The translations under genes and the position numbers were made by a program. From DASVBJ01 sp036375895 (GTDB lineage Bacteria; Actinomycetota; Actinomycetes; JACCUZ01), in NCBI GenBank assembly GCA_036375895.1, contig DASVBJ010000306.1:1-15390 (forward strand): a stretch of 15,390 nt of DNA. The letters are read 5' to 3'. The notes under the pieces were generated by a model, which worked only from the letters and a program-made list of their open reading frames with translations, did not search any database and was not told the origin of the DNA. Position 1 is the stretch's first letter; every line of letters starts with the position of its first letter. Of this stretch, positions 1 through 5,469 are shown in pieces.

Positions 1-484
1 CCTCGGCCATGGCCCGCTCGTCCCACAGGCCGGCGTCGATGCCGGCCCGGGCTTGCAGACCGGCCAGCGACACGGTGTCCGGCCACAGTGGTGTCATCGT
101 GTAGGGGTCGAGCTGGAGGGTCAGCGTCCGCCGCAGCACGCCGGCGGACGACTTGCCGAAGCCGTAGACCAGGGCGGTGTCGACCTCGCCGGTCTGGATC
201 TTGATCCACGCCTCGTAGAGCGCCCAGGCCGCGTCCATCTCCACGTGCGACTCGTTGACCGGCGGGAGCACGCCGATCGCGTCGACGGCCTGCACGAACG
301 AGAACGAACGGCCGGCGAGGTAGTCGGAGGAGCCGGAGCACCAGAAGCCGATGTCCTTGCGGGTGAAGGCGGTCTGCTCGTAGCAGTCGGCCAGGATCGG
401 GACCAGAAGCTCCACGCACGTGGGCGATCCGTCGAACTCGGGCATCTGTCGCTGGGCGAAGCCAACGACCGCAACGTCTCTCAC
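1..484 (-). CDS. Thiolase-like lipid-transfer protein (Ltp family), N-terminal part
   Basis: The first 161 codons are present; the gene runs off the left edge. The GTG start at 484-482 follows GAGGGG, which overlaps the stop of the upstream DUF35 gene 10 bases away, so the pair is probably translationally coupled. The protein opens with VRDVAVVGFAQ, the usual first strand of SCP2-type thiolases and acetyl-CoA acetyltransferases. Around residues 76-90 (PVNESHVEMDAAWALY), where a true thiolase carries its nucleophilic cysteine, there is none. Ltp proteins without this cysteine include Ltp2, which works with a DUF35 partner as a retro-aldolase in steroid side-chain breakdown. An aldolase or non-thiolytic role is therefore more likely than thiolysis, but this is inference. 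By position it matches the ltp gene after Rv3521 in M. tuberculosis. The catalytic C-terminal half is not visible. Confidence 0.85.
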   Translation of the reverse strand, partial: MRDVAVVGFAQRQMPEFDGSPTCVELLVPILADCYEQTAFTRKDIGFWCSGSSDYLAGRSFSFVQAVDAIGVLPPVNESHVEMDAAWALYEAWIKIQTGEVDTALVYGFGKSSAGVLRRTLTLQLDPYTMTPLWPDTVSLAGLQARAGIDAGLWDERAMAE

Positions 485-494
485 AGGTTGCCCC

Positions 495-1460
495 TCACAG
501 ATGGTGCCGGTAGGTCTCGTAGTCCGCGTCCGGCTCTCCGGTCGGCGCGAAGTGGCTGATGTTCTCGATCGTGGTGCCCCACTCCTCGCGGGGCTTCCAC
601 ACGGCCTTCACCCGCATCCCCATCCGGACCTCCTCGGCCGGGATGTCGAGGATCAGGTGCAGGAACGCGATGTCGGCGCCGTCGAGCAGGACGTACGCCG
701 AGACGTACGGCGGGGTGATCTTCTGGCCCAGGAAGGGGACGTTGACGATGCAGAACGTCGTGACCGTTCCGGTATGGCCGAGCTCGACCTCGTCGGTGGT
801 GGCGACGCCGTCGACCGGGCAGGCGCTGCGCGGGGGCACGTAGACCTTGTGGCAGGCGGGGCAGCGCTGGCCGACGATCCGCCCCTCCGCGAGCCCGCGG
901 TAGAACGCCGACTCCTCGGGCGAGGCGGCGTAGAGGTAGTCGAGCTCGACGGGCGTGATGATCCCGGTAACGGGAGGCTCCTCGGGTTCCGGGGTTTCGA
1001 CGACGCTCGCTGGCGCTCGCTGCTCAACCTCCGGTTCAAAACAGGCGATGTCCGTGATCGTGCCGGTCCGCTCCTCGGCCCACCGGACCTGGACCCGCAT
1101 CCCGGTCTCGACGTCGTCGGGGGAGGTCACGTCGAGAGCGTGCAGGAGGGTGCCGTCCGCGCCGTCGAGCCTGACCTGCGCCCACGCGAAGGGCCGGTCG
1201 AGGGGCTGGCCGGCGACCGGCTCGGGGCACCACGACCAGGCGGTCACGGTCCCGGCCGGAGCGACCTCGACGAAGTCGGTGGTCTCCGCATGGGTGTCCG
1301 GGTCGTACTCGGGAGGCGGCACGAGCACCTGCCCGGACGACGTACGGCCGCCGACGACGACGCCGTCGCGGAGGCCGCTGAAGAACCGGCCCAGGACCGG
1401 TCCGGTAGACCTGGTGTAGTCGAAGGCGACCGTGACCGGTGCTTGCAATGTCCGCGCCAT
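495..1460 (-). CDS. Tandem DUF35 OB-fold protein, partner of Ltp thiolase-like enzyme
   Basis: This 321-residue protein has two DUF35 (rubredoxin-like zinc ribbon plus acyl-CoA-associated OB-fold) units. The C-terminal unit has CPACHKVYVPPRSACPVDG near residues 200-218, with Cys200, Cys203 and Cys214; the fourth ligand position is Asp217. The N-terminal unit has the matching stretch GRTSSGQVLVPPPEYDP near residue 38 with all cysteines lost, so only the second unit can bind zinc. Both units end in the same OB-fold pattern (GMRVQVRW, GMRVKAVW), which points to an internal duplication. DUF35 proteins typically form complexes with Ltp-type thiolases and help bind the acyl-CoA, and the ltp gene follows by 10 bases. 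The ATG lies 10 bases from a KstR-like operator. The linker at residues 141-165 is Pro/Glu-rich and is encoded partly by a repeat element. Length and context match Rv3521 of M. tuberculosis. Confidence 0.88.
   Translation of the reverse strand: MARTLQAPVTVAFDYTRSTGPVLGRFFSGLRDGVVVGGRTSSGQVLVPPPEYDPDTHAETTDFVEVAPAGTVTAWSWCPEPVAGQPLDRPFAWAQVRLDGADGTLLHALDVTSPDDVETGMRVQVRWAEERTGTITDIACFEPEVEQRAPASVVETPEPEEPPVTGIITPVELDYLYAASPEESAFYRGLAEGRIVGQRCPACHKVYVPPRSACPVDGVATTDEVELGHTGTVTTFCIVNVPFLGQKITPPYVSAYVLLDGADIAFLHLILDIPAEEVRMGMRVKAVWKPREEWGTTIENISHFAPTGEPDADYETYRHHL
993..1034. repeat. Interspersed palindromic repeat element inside the DUF35 gene linker
   Basis: The block starts GGTTTCGACGACG, carries two direct copies of CGCTCGCTG (1004-1012 and 1014-1022) and ends TGCTCAACCTCCGG. 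Its ends are imperfectly inverted (GGTTTCGA against TCAACC). From memory, a very similar block with GGTTTCGA, CGCTCGCTGCGCTCGCT and TCAACCACC parts is scattered in many copies through Nocardioides-type genomes, usually between genes; I could not search for it. Here it is read in frame on the minus strand and gives linker residues about 143-156 (PEVEQRAPASVVET), between the two OB-fold units. It keeps the frame open. Confidence 0.55.
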
Positions 1461-1470
1461 GTCTCGAAAC

Positions 1471-1484
1471 TAGAACACGTTCTA
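1471..1484. promoter_or_regulatory. KstR-type operator (TAGAACACGTTCTA)
   Basis: The 14-mer fits the published KstR consensus TnnAACnnGTTnnA at every fixed position. It is a perfect palindrome outside its two central bases. It sits in the 46-base gap between the divergent DUF35 and F420 oxidoreductase genes, 10 bases before the DUF35 ATG and 22 bases before the oxidoreductase GTG, so a bound TetR-family repressor would block both promoters. KstR represses cholesterol catabolism genes in mycobacteria and rhodococci and is released by a steroid-CoA intermediate. No kstR gene is in the window, so the identity of the regulator is inferred from the motif and the gene context. Confidence 0.85.
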
Positions 1485-1506
1485 TCCGTGTGGCAAGGTG
1501 GTGCTC

Positions 1507-2550
1507 GTGAAACTGGGACTGCAGCTCGGCTACTGGGGCGCCGGCCCTCCCGCCAACCACGGTGAGCTGGTCGCCGCTGCCGAGGAGTCCGGCTTCGACG
1601 CGATCTTCACCGCCGAGGCGTGGGGATCGGACGCGTTCACACCGCTGGCCTGGTGGGGACGCGAGACCGAGCGGGTCCGGCTCGGCACGTCGATCGTGCA
1701 GATGAGTGGGCGCTCGCCGACCTCGATCGCGATGCACGCGCTGACCCTCGACCACCTGAGCAACGGGCGGGTGGTCCTGGGGATGGGCGTGAGCGGGCCG
1801 CAGGTGGTGGAGGGCTGGTACGGCCAGCCCTTCTCCAAGCCGCTGGCCCGCACCCGTGAGGTGGTCGACATCATCCGGCAGGTGCTCGCGCGCGAGGCGC
1901 CGGTGACCAACGCCGGGCCGCACTACCCCCTTCCGTACGCCGGCGAGGGCTCCGTCGGCCTCGGCAAGCCGCTCAAGCCGATCGTCCACCCCCTGCGCTC
2001 CGACATCCCGATCTGGCTCGGGGCCGAGGGTCCCAAGAACGTCGCCCAGACCGCGGAGATCGCCGATGGCTGGATCCCGATCTTCTACACGCCGAAGTCG
2101 GCGGGCATGTACGGGCCGTGGCTCGACGAGGGCTTCGCCCGCGAGGGGGCGCGCCGCAGCCGGAGGGACTTCGAGATCGCCGCCACCTGCCACGTCCAGA
2201 TCGTCAGGGACGCCGAGGAGAAGCAGGCCGTCATCGACGGGATGAAGCCGGTCGTTGCCCTCTACATGGGCGGCATGGGCGCGAGGGACCAGAACTTCCA
2301 CAAGCAGGTCTTCGACCGGATGGGCTACGAGGCGATCACCGGCAAGGTCCAGGAGCTCTACCTCGACGGCCGCAGGGACGAGGCGACCGCGCTCCTCCCA
2401 GACGAGCTCGTCGACGACATGCACATCATCGGCACCGAGGGCGAGGTCCGGGAGACCGCGGCGGCCTGGGAGGAGACCGGCGTGACCACCCTGTTGCTCA
2501 GCTGCGGGTCGGCCGACGAGGTGCGCCGGATCGCCGAGGTCCTAGCCTAG
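1507..2550 (+). CDS. Luciferase-like F420-dependent oxidoreductase (Rv3520c-like)
   Basis: This 347-residue protein belongs to the luciferase-like monooxygenase (LLM) TIM-barrel family, in the branch that uses coenzyme F420. It begins KLGLQLGYWGAGPP and contains FTAEAWGSDAFTPLAWWG (33-50), TLDHLSNGRVVLGMGVSGPQVVEGWYGQ (80-107), LGAEGPKNV and PDELVDD, all typical of the group around M. tuberculosis Rv3520c. I chose the GTG at 1507 because AAGGTGG (1495-1501) stands 5 bases before it and homologues begin MKLGLQLGYWG; GTG codons at 1498 and 1501 are alternatives. It is divergent from the DUF35-ltp unit across a KstR operator, so the likely role is an F420-linked redox step on a steroid or related acyl-CoA intermediate. 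The exact substrate cannot be read from the sequence. Its stop is 3 bases from the convergent DUF2200 stop. Confidence 0.9.
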   Translation: MKLGLQLGYWGAGPPANHGELVAAAEESGFDAIFTAEAWGSDAFTPLAWWGRETERVRLGTSIVQMSGRSPTSIAMHALTLDHLSNGRVVLGMGVSGPQVVEGWYGQPFSKPLARTREVVDIIRQVLAREAPVTNAGPHYPLPYAGEGSVGLGKPLKPIVHPLRSDIPIWLGAEGPKNVAQTAEIADGWIPIFYTPKSAGMYGPWLDEGFAREGARRSRRDFEIAATCHVQIVRDAEEKQAVIDGMKPVVALYMGGMGARDQNFHKQVFDRMGYEAITGKVQELYLDGRRDEATALLPDELVDDMHIIGTEGEVRETAAAWEETGVTTLLLSCGSADEVRRIAEVLA

Positions 2551-2553
2551 CGA

Positions 2554-2895
2554 TCAGGCTCGCAGGACCTTCTCCATGGGCTTTCCCTTGGCGAGCTCGT
2601 CGACCAGCTTGTCCAGGTAGCGGATCTTCTGCATCAGCGGGTCGTCGACCTGCTCGACGCGGACACCACAGATCGTGCCGGTGATCAGCGAGGCATTCGG
2701 GTTGAGTCGCGCCTCGGCGAAGAAGTCTTCGAACGTCGTCCCCTCGGCGAGGTGGCGGTGCAGGGCAGCCTCGTCGAAGCCGGTCAGCCACCGGATCACC
2801 TGGTCGAGCTCCTCGTTCGTGCGCCCCTTCTTCTCGACCTTCGTCACGTAGTGCGGGTAGACCGAGGAGACGCTGGTGGTGAAGATCCTGTGCAC
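2554..2895 (-). CDS. DUF2200 family protein
   Basis: This is a 113-residue cytosolic protein matching DUF2200 along its full length. Recognisable blocks are HRIFTTSVSSVYPHYVTKVEKKGRT (2-26), ITGTICGVRVE (71-81) and DPLMQKIRYLDKLVDELAKGKPMEKVLR near the C-terminus. The family is widespread in bacteria as a compact single-domain protein; its biochemical function is not known to me. The GTG start at 2895 has no well-spaced Shine-Dalgarno: GCGAG abuts the codon, but a TAGGCT hexamer lies 6 bases upstream, consistent with a leaderless transcript. It converges on the F420 oxidoreductase gene with 3 bases between stops and is divergent from the small stress-type gene at 2993. Confidence 0.88.
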   Translation of the reverse strand: MHRIFTTSVSSVYPHYVTKVEKKGRTNEELDQVIRWLTGFDEAALHRHLAEGTTFEDFFAEARLNPNASLITGTICGVRVEQVDDPLMQKIRYLDKLVDELAKGKPMEKVLRA

Positions 2896-2901
2896 CTCGC
2901 C

Positions 2902-2907
2902 AGCCTA
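2902..2907 (-). promoter_or_regulatory. Candidate -10 box for a leaderless DUF2200 transcript
   Basis: On the minus strand TAGGCT is followed by exactly 6 bases and then the GTG start. A transcript starting at the G of GTG would have the usual -10 spacing and no leader, which is common in actinobacteria. No convincing -35 is seen. The same hexamer and spacing occur before recN at 7184. Confidence 0.35.
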
Positions 2908-2930
2908 GTGCGGGCAACGGCCATCGACCC

Positions 2931-2955
2931 GTGTGGAGGATTCTCGCGCGGGTAC
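2931..2955 (+). promoter_or_regulatory. Sigma-B-like general stress promoter (GTGT-N15-GGGTAC)
   Basis: GTGT (2931-2934) and GGGTAC (2950-2955) are 15 bases apart. This fits the sigma-B consensus described for Streptomyces coelicolor (GNNT, 14-16 bases, GGGTAC or GGGTAT). Transcription would begin near 2961, about 30 bases before the GTG of the 101-residue protein, leaving room for its GAGGAA ribosome binding site. Confidence 0.5.
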
Positions 2956-2992
2956 GAGCCCTGCCCCGAGACGACGTCGTGAGGAAACAGCA

Positions 2993-3298
2993 GTGAATCT
3001 CATCAGCAAGGCCACCAGCGCGGTCATCCACCCGGTGCAGACGGTGACCTCGTTGGCGGGCCAGACCGCAGGCCTCGCGGCGGCCGCTGCCCGGACGACG
3101 ATGCGCATCATCGACCGCGCCGCAGGACAGGTGCACCGGGACAGCTCCGATGTGTGGTCGGCCACGGACGCAGTCGCCACACCGGCCGACCCCGGGACGG
3201 TCGCGACACCAGAAGCCACGCTGGTCGAGCCGGCAGCGCGGAAGGCGCCGAACGACGTACGGACGCCGTCCGGGGTCCCCGCGGCGGACGAGGGCTAG
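2993..3298 (+). CDS. Small unrecognised protein, probably stress-induced
   Basis: I do not recognise this 101-residue protein. The GTG start at 2993 has a strong GAGGAA ribosome binding site 6 bases upstream; an in-frame ATG at 2933 lacks one and would lie upstream of the predicted transcript start. Residues 1-47 (NLISKATSAVIHPVQTVTSL, then an Ala-rich stretch ending RIIDRAAGQ) look like one amphipathic helix, perhaps membrane- or surface-associated. Residues 50-101 are Pro/Ala/Thr/Glu-rich and probably disordered, with recurring TPAD, TPE and TPSG turns. There is no signal peptide, clear transmembrane span or catalytic motif. A sigma-B-like promoter upstream suggests induction under stress or in stationary phase. 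The gene stands alone, 82 bases before the S51 hydrolase. Confidence 0.7.
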   Translation: MNLISKATSAVIHPVQTVTSLAGQTAGLAAAAARTTMRIIDRAAGQVHRDSSDVWSATDAVATPADPGTVATPEATLVEPAARKAPNDVRTPSGVPAADEG

Positions 3299-3337
3299 CA
3301 CCCACGATCGATGAGTTTCGCGGTGGTCCCGGGTCCC

Positions 3338-3343
3338 TACACT
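3338..3343 (+). promoter_or_regulatory. Candidate -10 box (TACACT) before the S51 hydrolase
   Basis: TACACT is a good fit to the actinobacterial -10 pattern TAnnnT and stands 37 bases before the GTG start. A weak -35-like TTTCGC is at 3316-3321, with a 16-base spacer. The assignment rests mainly on the -10 box. Confidence 0.35.
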
Positions 3344-3380
3344 CGGAACCGCTCCATTCGGCCCGGAATCGGGAGGCACC

Positions 3381-4052
3381 GTGAAACTGCTGCTCACGTC
3401 CGGCGGCGTCAAGAACGCCAGCATCCGGGGCGCCCTGGTCGAGCTCCTGGGCAAGCCGATCGCCGACTCGAGCGCGTTGTGCATCCCCACCGCCCAGTAC
3501 GGGCACCCGATGGTCGGCCCAGGGGTCAGGGCCTGGCAGTTCATCAGCGGGAACGCCGAGAATCCCATGGTCGACCTGGGCTGGAAGTCCGTCGGCGTTC
3601 TGGAGCTCACCGCGTTGCCCAGCCTCGACGAGGAGCGGTGGGTGCCCGTGGTCCGGGAGGCCGACGTCCTGCTGGTGTCGGGCGGCGATGCGCTGTACCT
3701 GCACTACTGGATGCAGCAGTCCGGGCTGGCGGACCTGCTTCCGTCGCTGACCGAGACGGTCTGGGTGGGACTGAGCGCCGGGAGCATGGTGATGACCCCC
3801 AGGATCGGCGAGGACTTCGTCCAGTGGAGACCACCGACCGGTGACGACAGCACGTTGGGCATCGTTGACTTCTCGATCTGTCCACACCTGGCTCAGGACG
3901 GCATGCCGGGCAACTCCATGGCCGAGGCGGAACAATGGGCGGCCGGCATCTCGGGTCCGGCGTACGCGATGGACGACGAGACGGCCATCAAGGTGGTCGA
4001 CGGCACCGTCGAGGTCGTGTCAGAAGGGCACTGGAAGCGCTTTCCCTCCTAG
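3381..4052 (+). CDS. S51 family (peptidase E-like) serine hydrolase
   Basis: This 223-residue protein has the class I glutamine amidotransferase-like fold of the peptidase S51 family. The family includes peptidase E, an alpha-aspartyl dipeptidase, and cyanophycinases. The nucleophile elbow is GLSAGS with Ser132, preceded by the strand ADVLLVSGGDALYL (94-107), which is typical of the family. The catalytic histidine is probably His169 in CPHL. No signal peptide is seen, so it should be cytosolic. The GTG start is set by GGGAGG 4 bases upstream. It is monocistronic: an unrelated gene lies 82 bases upstream and a convergent SCP2 gene is 16 bases downstream. Asp-X dipeptidase activity is only a family-level guess; many actinobacterial members are uncharacterised. 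Confidence 0.85.
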   Translation: MKLLLTSGGVKNASIRGALVELLGKPIADSSALCIPTAQYGHPMVGPGVRAWQFISGNAENPMVDLGWKSVGVLELTALPSLDEERWVPVVREADVLLVSGGDALYLHYWMQQSGLADLLPSLTETVWVGLSAGSMVMTPRIGEDFVQWRPPTGDDSTLGIVDFSICPHLAQDGMPGNSMAEAEQWAAGISGPAYAMDDETAIKVVDGTVEVVSEGHWKRFPS

Positions 4053-4068
4053 CCGCCGACGCCGATGG

Positions 4069-4407
4069 TCAGAGCAGGGACCGCAGCTTGAGCAGGTCGA
4101 AGACGCTGGCCTCGACCTTCACCTTGCCCTTGAGCCAGGCCTGGCCGAAGCTCAGGTGACCGTCGGTCATGGCCACCAGGTCGTCGCTCTTCGTGGTGAG
4201 CCTGATCTGTGCCCGCGGCGACTTCTTCGTGGTGATGTCGCGCAGGTGCCCCTCGCGCAGCTCGCCGTAGAAGGTCAGGTCGAGGTCGGGGACGTGGCAG
4301 CTGATCGTGCGGTCGAAGGCATGCTTGCGTCGCTCATGGTCGTCGACCTGTGCCAACCGCTCGGCCAGACGCTCCAGCGCGTCGTGGCAGTCGTCGACCG
4401 TCGCCAT
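4069..4407 (-). CDS. SCP2 sterol-binding domain protein
   Basis: This 112-residue protein is a stand-alone SCP2 (sterol carrier) domain. The order of elements fits: an N-terminal helix (residues 5-30), the strand block RTISCHVPDLDLTFYGELREG, then AQIRLTTKSDDLVAMTDGHLSFGQAWLKGKVKVEAS leading to DLLKLRSLL, the lipid-binding groove and closing helix of the family. It should be a cytosolic carrier of sterols, fatty acyl chains or other hydrophobic ligands. GGAAGGAG lies about 11 bases before the ATG, a long spacing; an out-of-frame ATG sits between them. It is divergent from the coiled-coil lysine-tail gene across an inverted repeat. Having an SCP2 protein near a KstR-controlled locus fits a lipid-using organism, but the two are about 2 kb apart and not in one transcript. 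Confidence 0.88.
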   Translation of the reverse strand: MATVDDCHDALERLAERLAQVDDHERRKHAFDRTISCHVPDLDLTFYGELREGHLRDITTKKSPRAQIRLTTKSDDLVAMTDGHLSFGQAWLKGKVKVEASVFDLLKLRSLL

Positions 4408-4436
4408 GGGCTCATCCGCTCCTTCCGACGTCCAGG

Positions 4437-4480
4437 GACGCTACCGCAGCCGCGCCGGACGCCCTGTGGGCGGTAGCGTC
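4437..4480. promoter_or_regulatory. Divergent promoter region with perfect 11-bp inverted repeat
   Basis: GACGCTACCGC (4437-4447) and GCGGTAGCGTC (4470-4480) are perfect inverted copies separated by 22 bases. Each arm contains TAGCGT facing outward, a TAnnnT-type -10 box: plus strand 4474-4479 for the gene starting at 4523, minus strand 4443-4438 for the SCP2 gene starting at 4407. The implied leaders are about 37 and 24 bases. The symmetry could mean mirrored promoters for coordinated expression, or an operator for a dimeric regulator. No convincing -35 boxes are seen. Confidence 0.5.
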
Positions 4481-4522
4481 TGCGTGGACAGATCGGCCTG
4501 GGTCGGGAGAGGCGGAGACACG

Positions 4523-5041
4523 ATGGTGCTCGAGGGGCTGCGGGGATACCTCCAGCTGGCGAACGGGCTCACGGACGTGACGCGGGCACGGGCCCGCGCC
4601 ACCGCGCGGTCGTTGGTCGCGCAGGGTGAGGCCGGGGTCGGTGCCGTGGTGCCCGGTCCCGTGCGCGAGCAGGTCGCCGGCCTGACCGACGACCTCATCG
4701 CCACCAGCCGTGCCAACCGCGACCTGCTCATCGGGCTCATCCGCGCCGAGGTCGAGCGGTCGGTGGCCCGGCTCGGCCTCGTCTCGGCCGCCGAGCTCGA
4801 GTCGGCGACGGCGCGGGCGCAGCGGCTCGAGGACCGCGTCCACGAGCTGGAGCGGGAGCTGCGCGCGGGCGCTCGCCCCGCCGCGGGTGCGAGCGGGCCG
4901 GCGACGGAGAAGAGCACGGCCAAGAAGGCGACGGCGCGAAAGAACACGGCCAAGAAGGCGACGGCGCGCAAGACCACCGCGAAGAAGGCCACGGCGCGGA
5001 AGACCACCGAGAAGACGCCTGCGGGCGAGGCCGGCGCATGA
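4523..5041 (+). CDS. Coiled-coil protein with Lys/Ala-rich (AKKATARK) tail, phasin-like
   Basis: This 172-residue protein is the first gene of the long rightward train. Residues 1-80 are helical (LEGLRGYLQLANGLTDVTRARARATARSLVAQ), about 84-117 form a heptad-rich coiled coil ending LEDRVHELERELR, and 118-172 form a disordered basic tail with three ten-residue TAKKATARKx repeats. A helical body, coiled coil and AKKA-type tail recall phasins such as PhaF and PhaI, which coat storage granules and bind DNA through a histone H1-like tail; that comparison is by architecture only. The ATG at 4523 is set by GGCGGAG with a 5-base gap. The stop overlaps the next start as ATGA. Granule tethering, nucleoid binding or RNA binding are all possible. 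Confidence 0.75.
   Translation: MVLEGLRGYLQLANGLTDVTRARARATARSLVAQGEAGVGAVVPGPVREQVAGLTDDLIATSRANRDLLIGLIRAEVERSVARLGLVSAAELESATARAQRLEDRVHELERELRAGARPAAGASGPATEKSTAKKATARKNTAKKATARKTTAKKATARKTTEKTPAGEAGA
4916..5005 (+). repeat. Three 30-bp tandem repeats encoding TAKKATARKx
   Basis: Units at 4916-4945, 4946-4975 and 4976-5005 each encode the same ten residues apart from the last (N, T, T). They differ from one another at only a few bases, mostly third positions. A partial unit (TEK) follows. Such repeats can change copy number by slippage, so the basic tail may vary in length between strains. Confidence 0.8.
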
Positions 5042-5469
5042 CCGAGCAGCCGCCCCCGCCCGACCGGGAGGAGCCGCACCAGCCGGCCGTGCCGGTGGAG
5101 CCCGTGGTGCCGGGGGAGCCCGAGCCGGCCACCCGTCCGTTCCCGGTCGACCCGCAGACCCCGGCGGAGCCGCCCAACCCGGCGGAGCCCGGCCAAGGCT
5201 CGGTGCACGCGGACGACACCGATGACGGCACGGGCGGCACCGATGACGGCACGGGCGCCGATGACGACGAGCCGGCCGACAGCGACCCCGCGGGCGAGCA
5301 CGACACCGGCGACCCCCGGGTCGACGCGGCGCTGGGCCGGCTCGACGAGCTCGAGGGCTCGCCGCCGCCGGAGCACGTGGCGGTCTACGAGGACGTCCAC
5401 CGCACCCTGCAGGAGGTGCTCGCCGAGGCCTCCGGCCGCCCGGACGGCGGCGGGGGCGCCCGGCCGTGA
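5038..5469 (+). CDS. Acidic low-complexity protein with short conserved C-terminal helix
   Basis: This 143-residue protein has no recognised function. Residues 1-55 are Pro/Glu-rich, about 56-90 are Asp/Gly/Thr-rich with a TDDGTGG/TDDGTGA repeat, and only about 92-132 (DPRVDAALGRLDELEGSPPPEHVAVYEDVHRTLQEVLAEA) look folded, as two amphipathic helices. Small proteins with this ending are, from memory, common just before tlyA in actinobacteria. It starts at the ATG overlapping the previous stop (ATGA) and its own stop overlaps the tlyA GTG (GTGA), so it is translationally coupled on both sides. The strongly acidic middle contrasts with the strongly basic tail of the preceding gene product, so the two could interact; that is inference. 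Confidence 0.72.
   Translation: MTEQPPPPDREEPHQPAVPVEPVVPGEPEPATRPFPVDPQTPAEPPNPAEPGQGSVHADDTDDGTGGTDDGTGADDDEPADSDPAGEHDTGDPRVDAALGRLDELEGSPPPEHVAVYEDVHRTLQEVLAEASGRPDGGGGARP
5218..5259 (+). repeat. 21-bp tandem duplication in the acidic region
   Basis: ACC GAT GAC GGC ACG GGC followed by one more codon occurs twice in a row (5218-5238 and 5239-5259), differing at a single base. It encodes TDDGTGG then TDDGTGA. The near identity, including third positions, suggests a recent duplication. Confidence 0.8.

Noticed and set aside
420..1565. Plus-strand open frame of 381 codons opposite the DUF35 gene
   Set aside because: It spans the divergent promoter and KstR site and has no recognisable domain; the DUF35 protein on the other strand is convincing.
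2544..2560. AGCCT/AGGCT dyad over the convergent stops as a bidirectional terminator
   Set aside because: Only 5 bp with a 7-base loop and no T-tract; it could arise by chance.
2933..2992. N-terminal extension of the 101-residue protein from ATG 2933
   Set aside because: No ribosome binding site, it overlaps the predicted promoter, and GTG 2993 has a strong GAGGAA site at good spacing.
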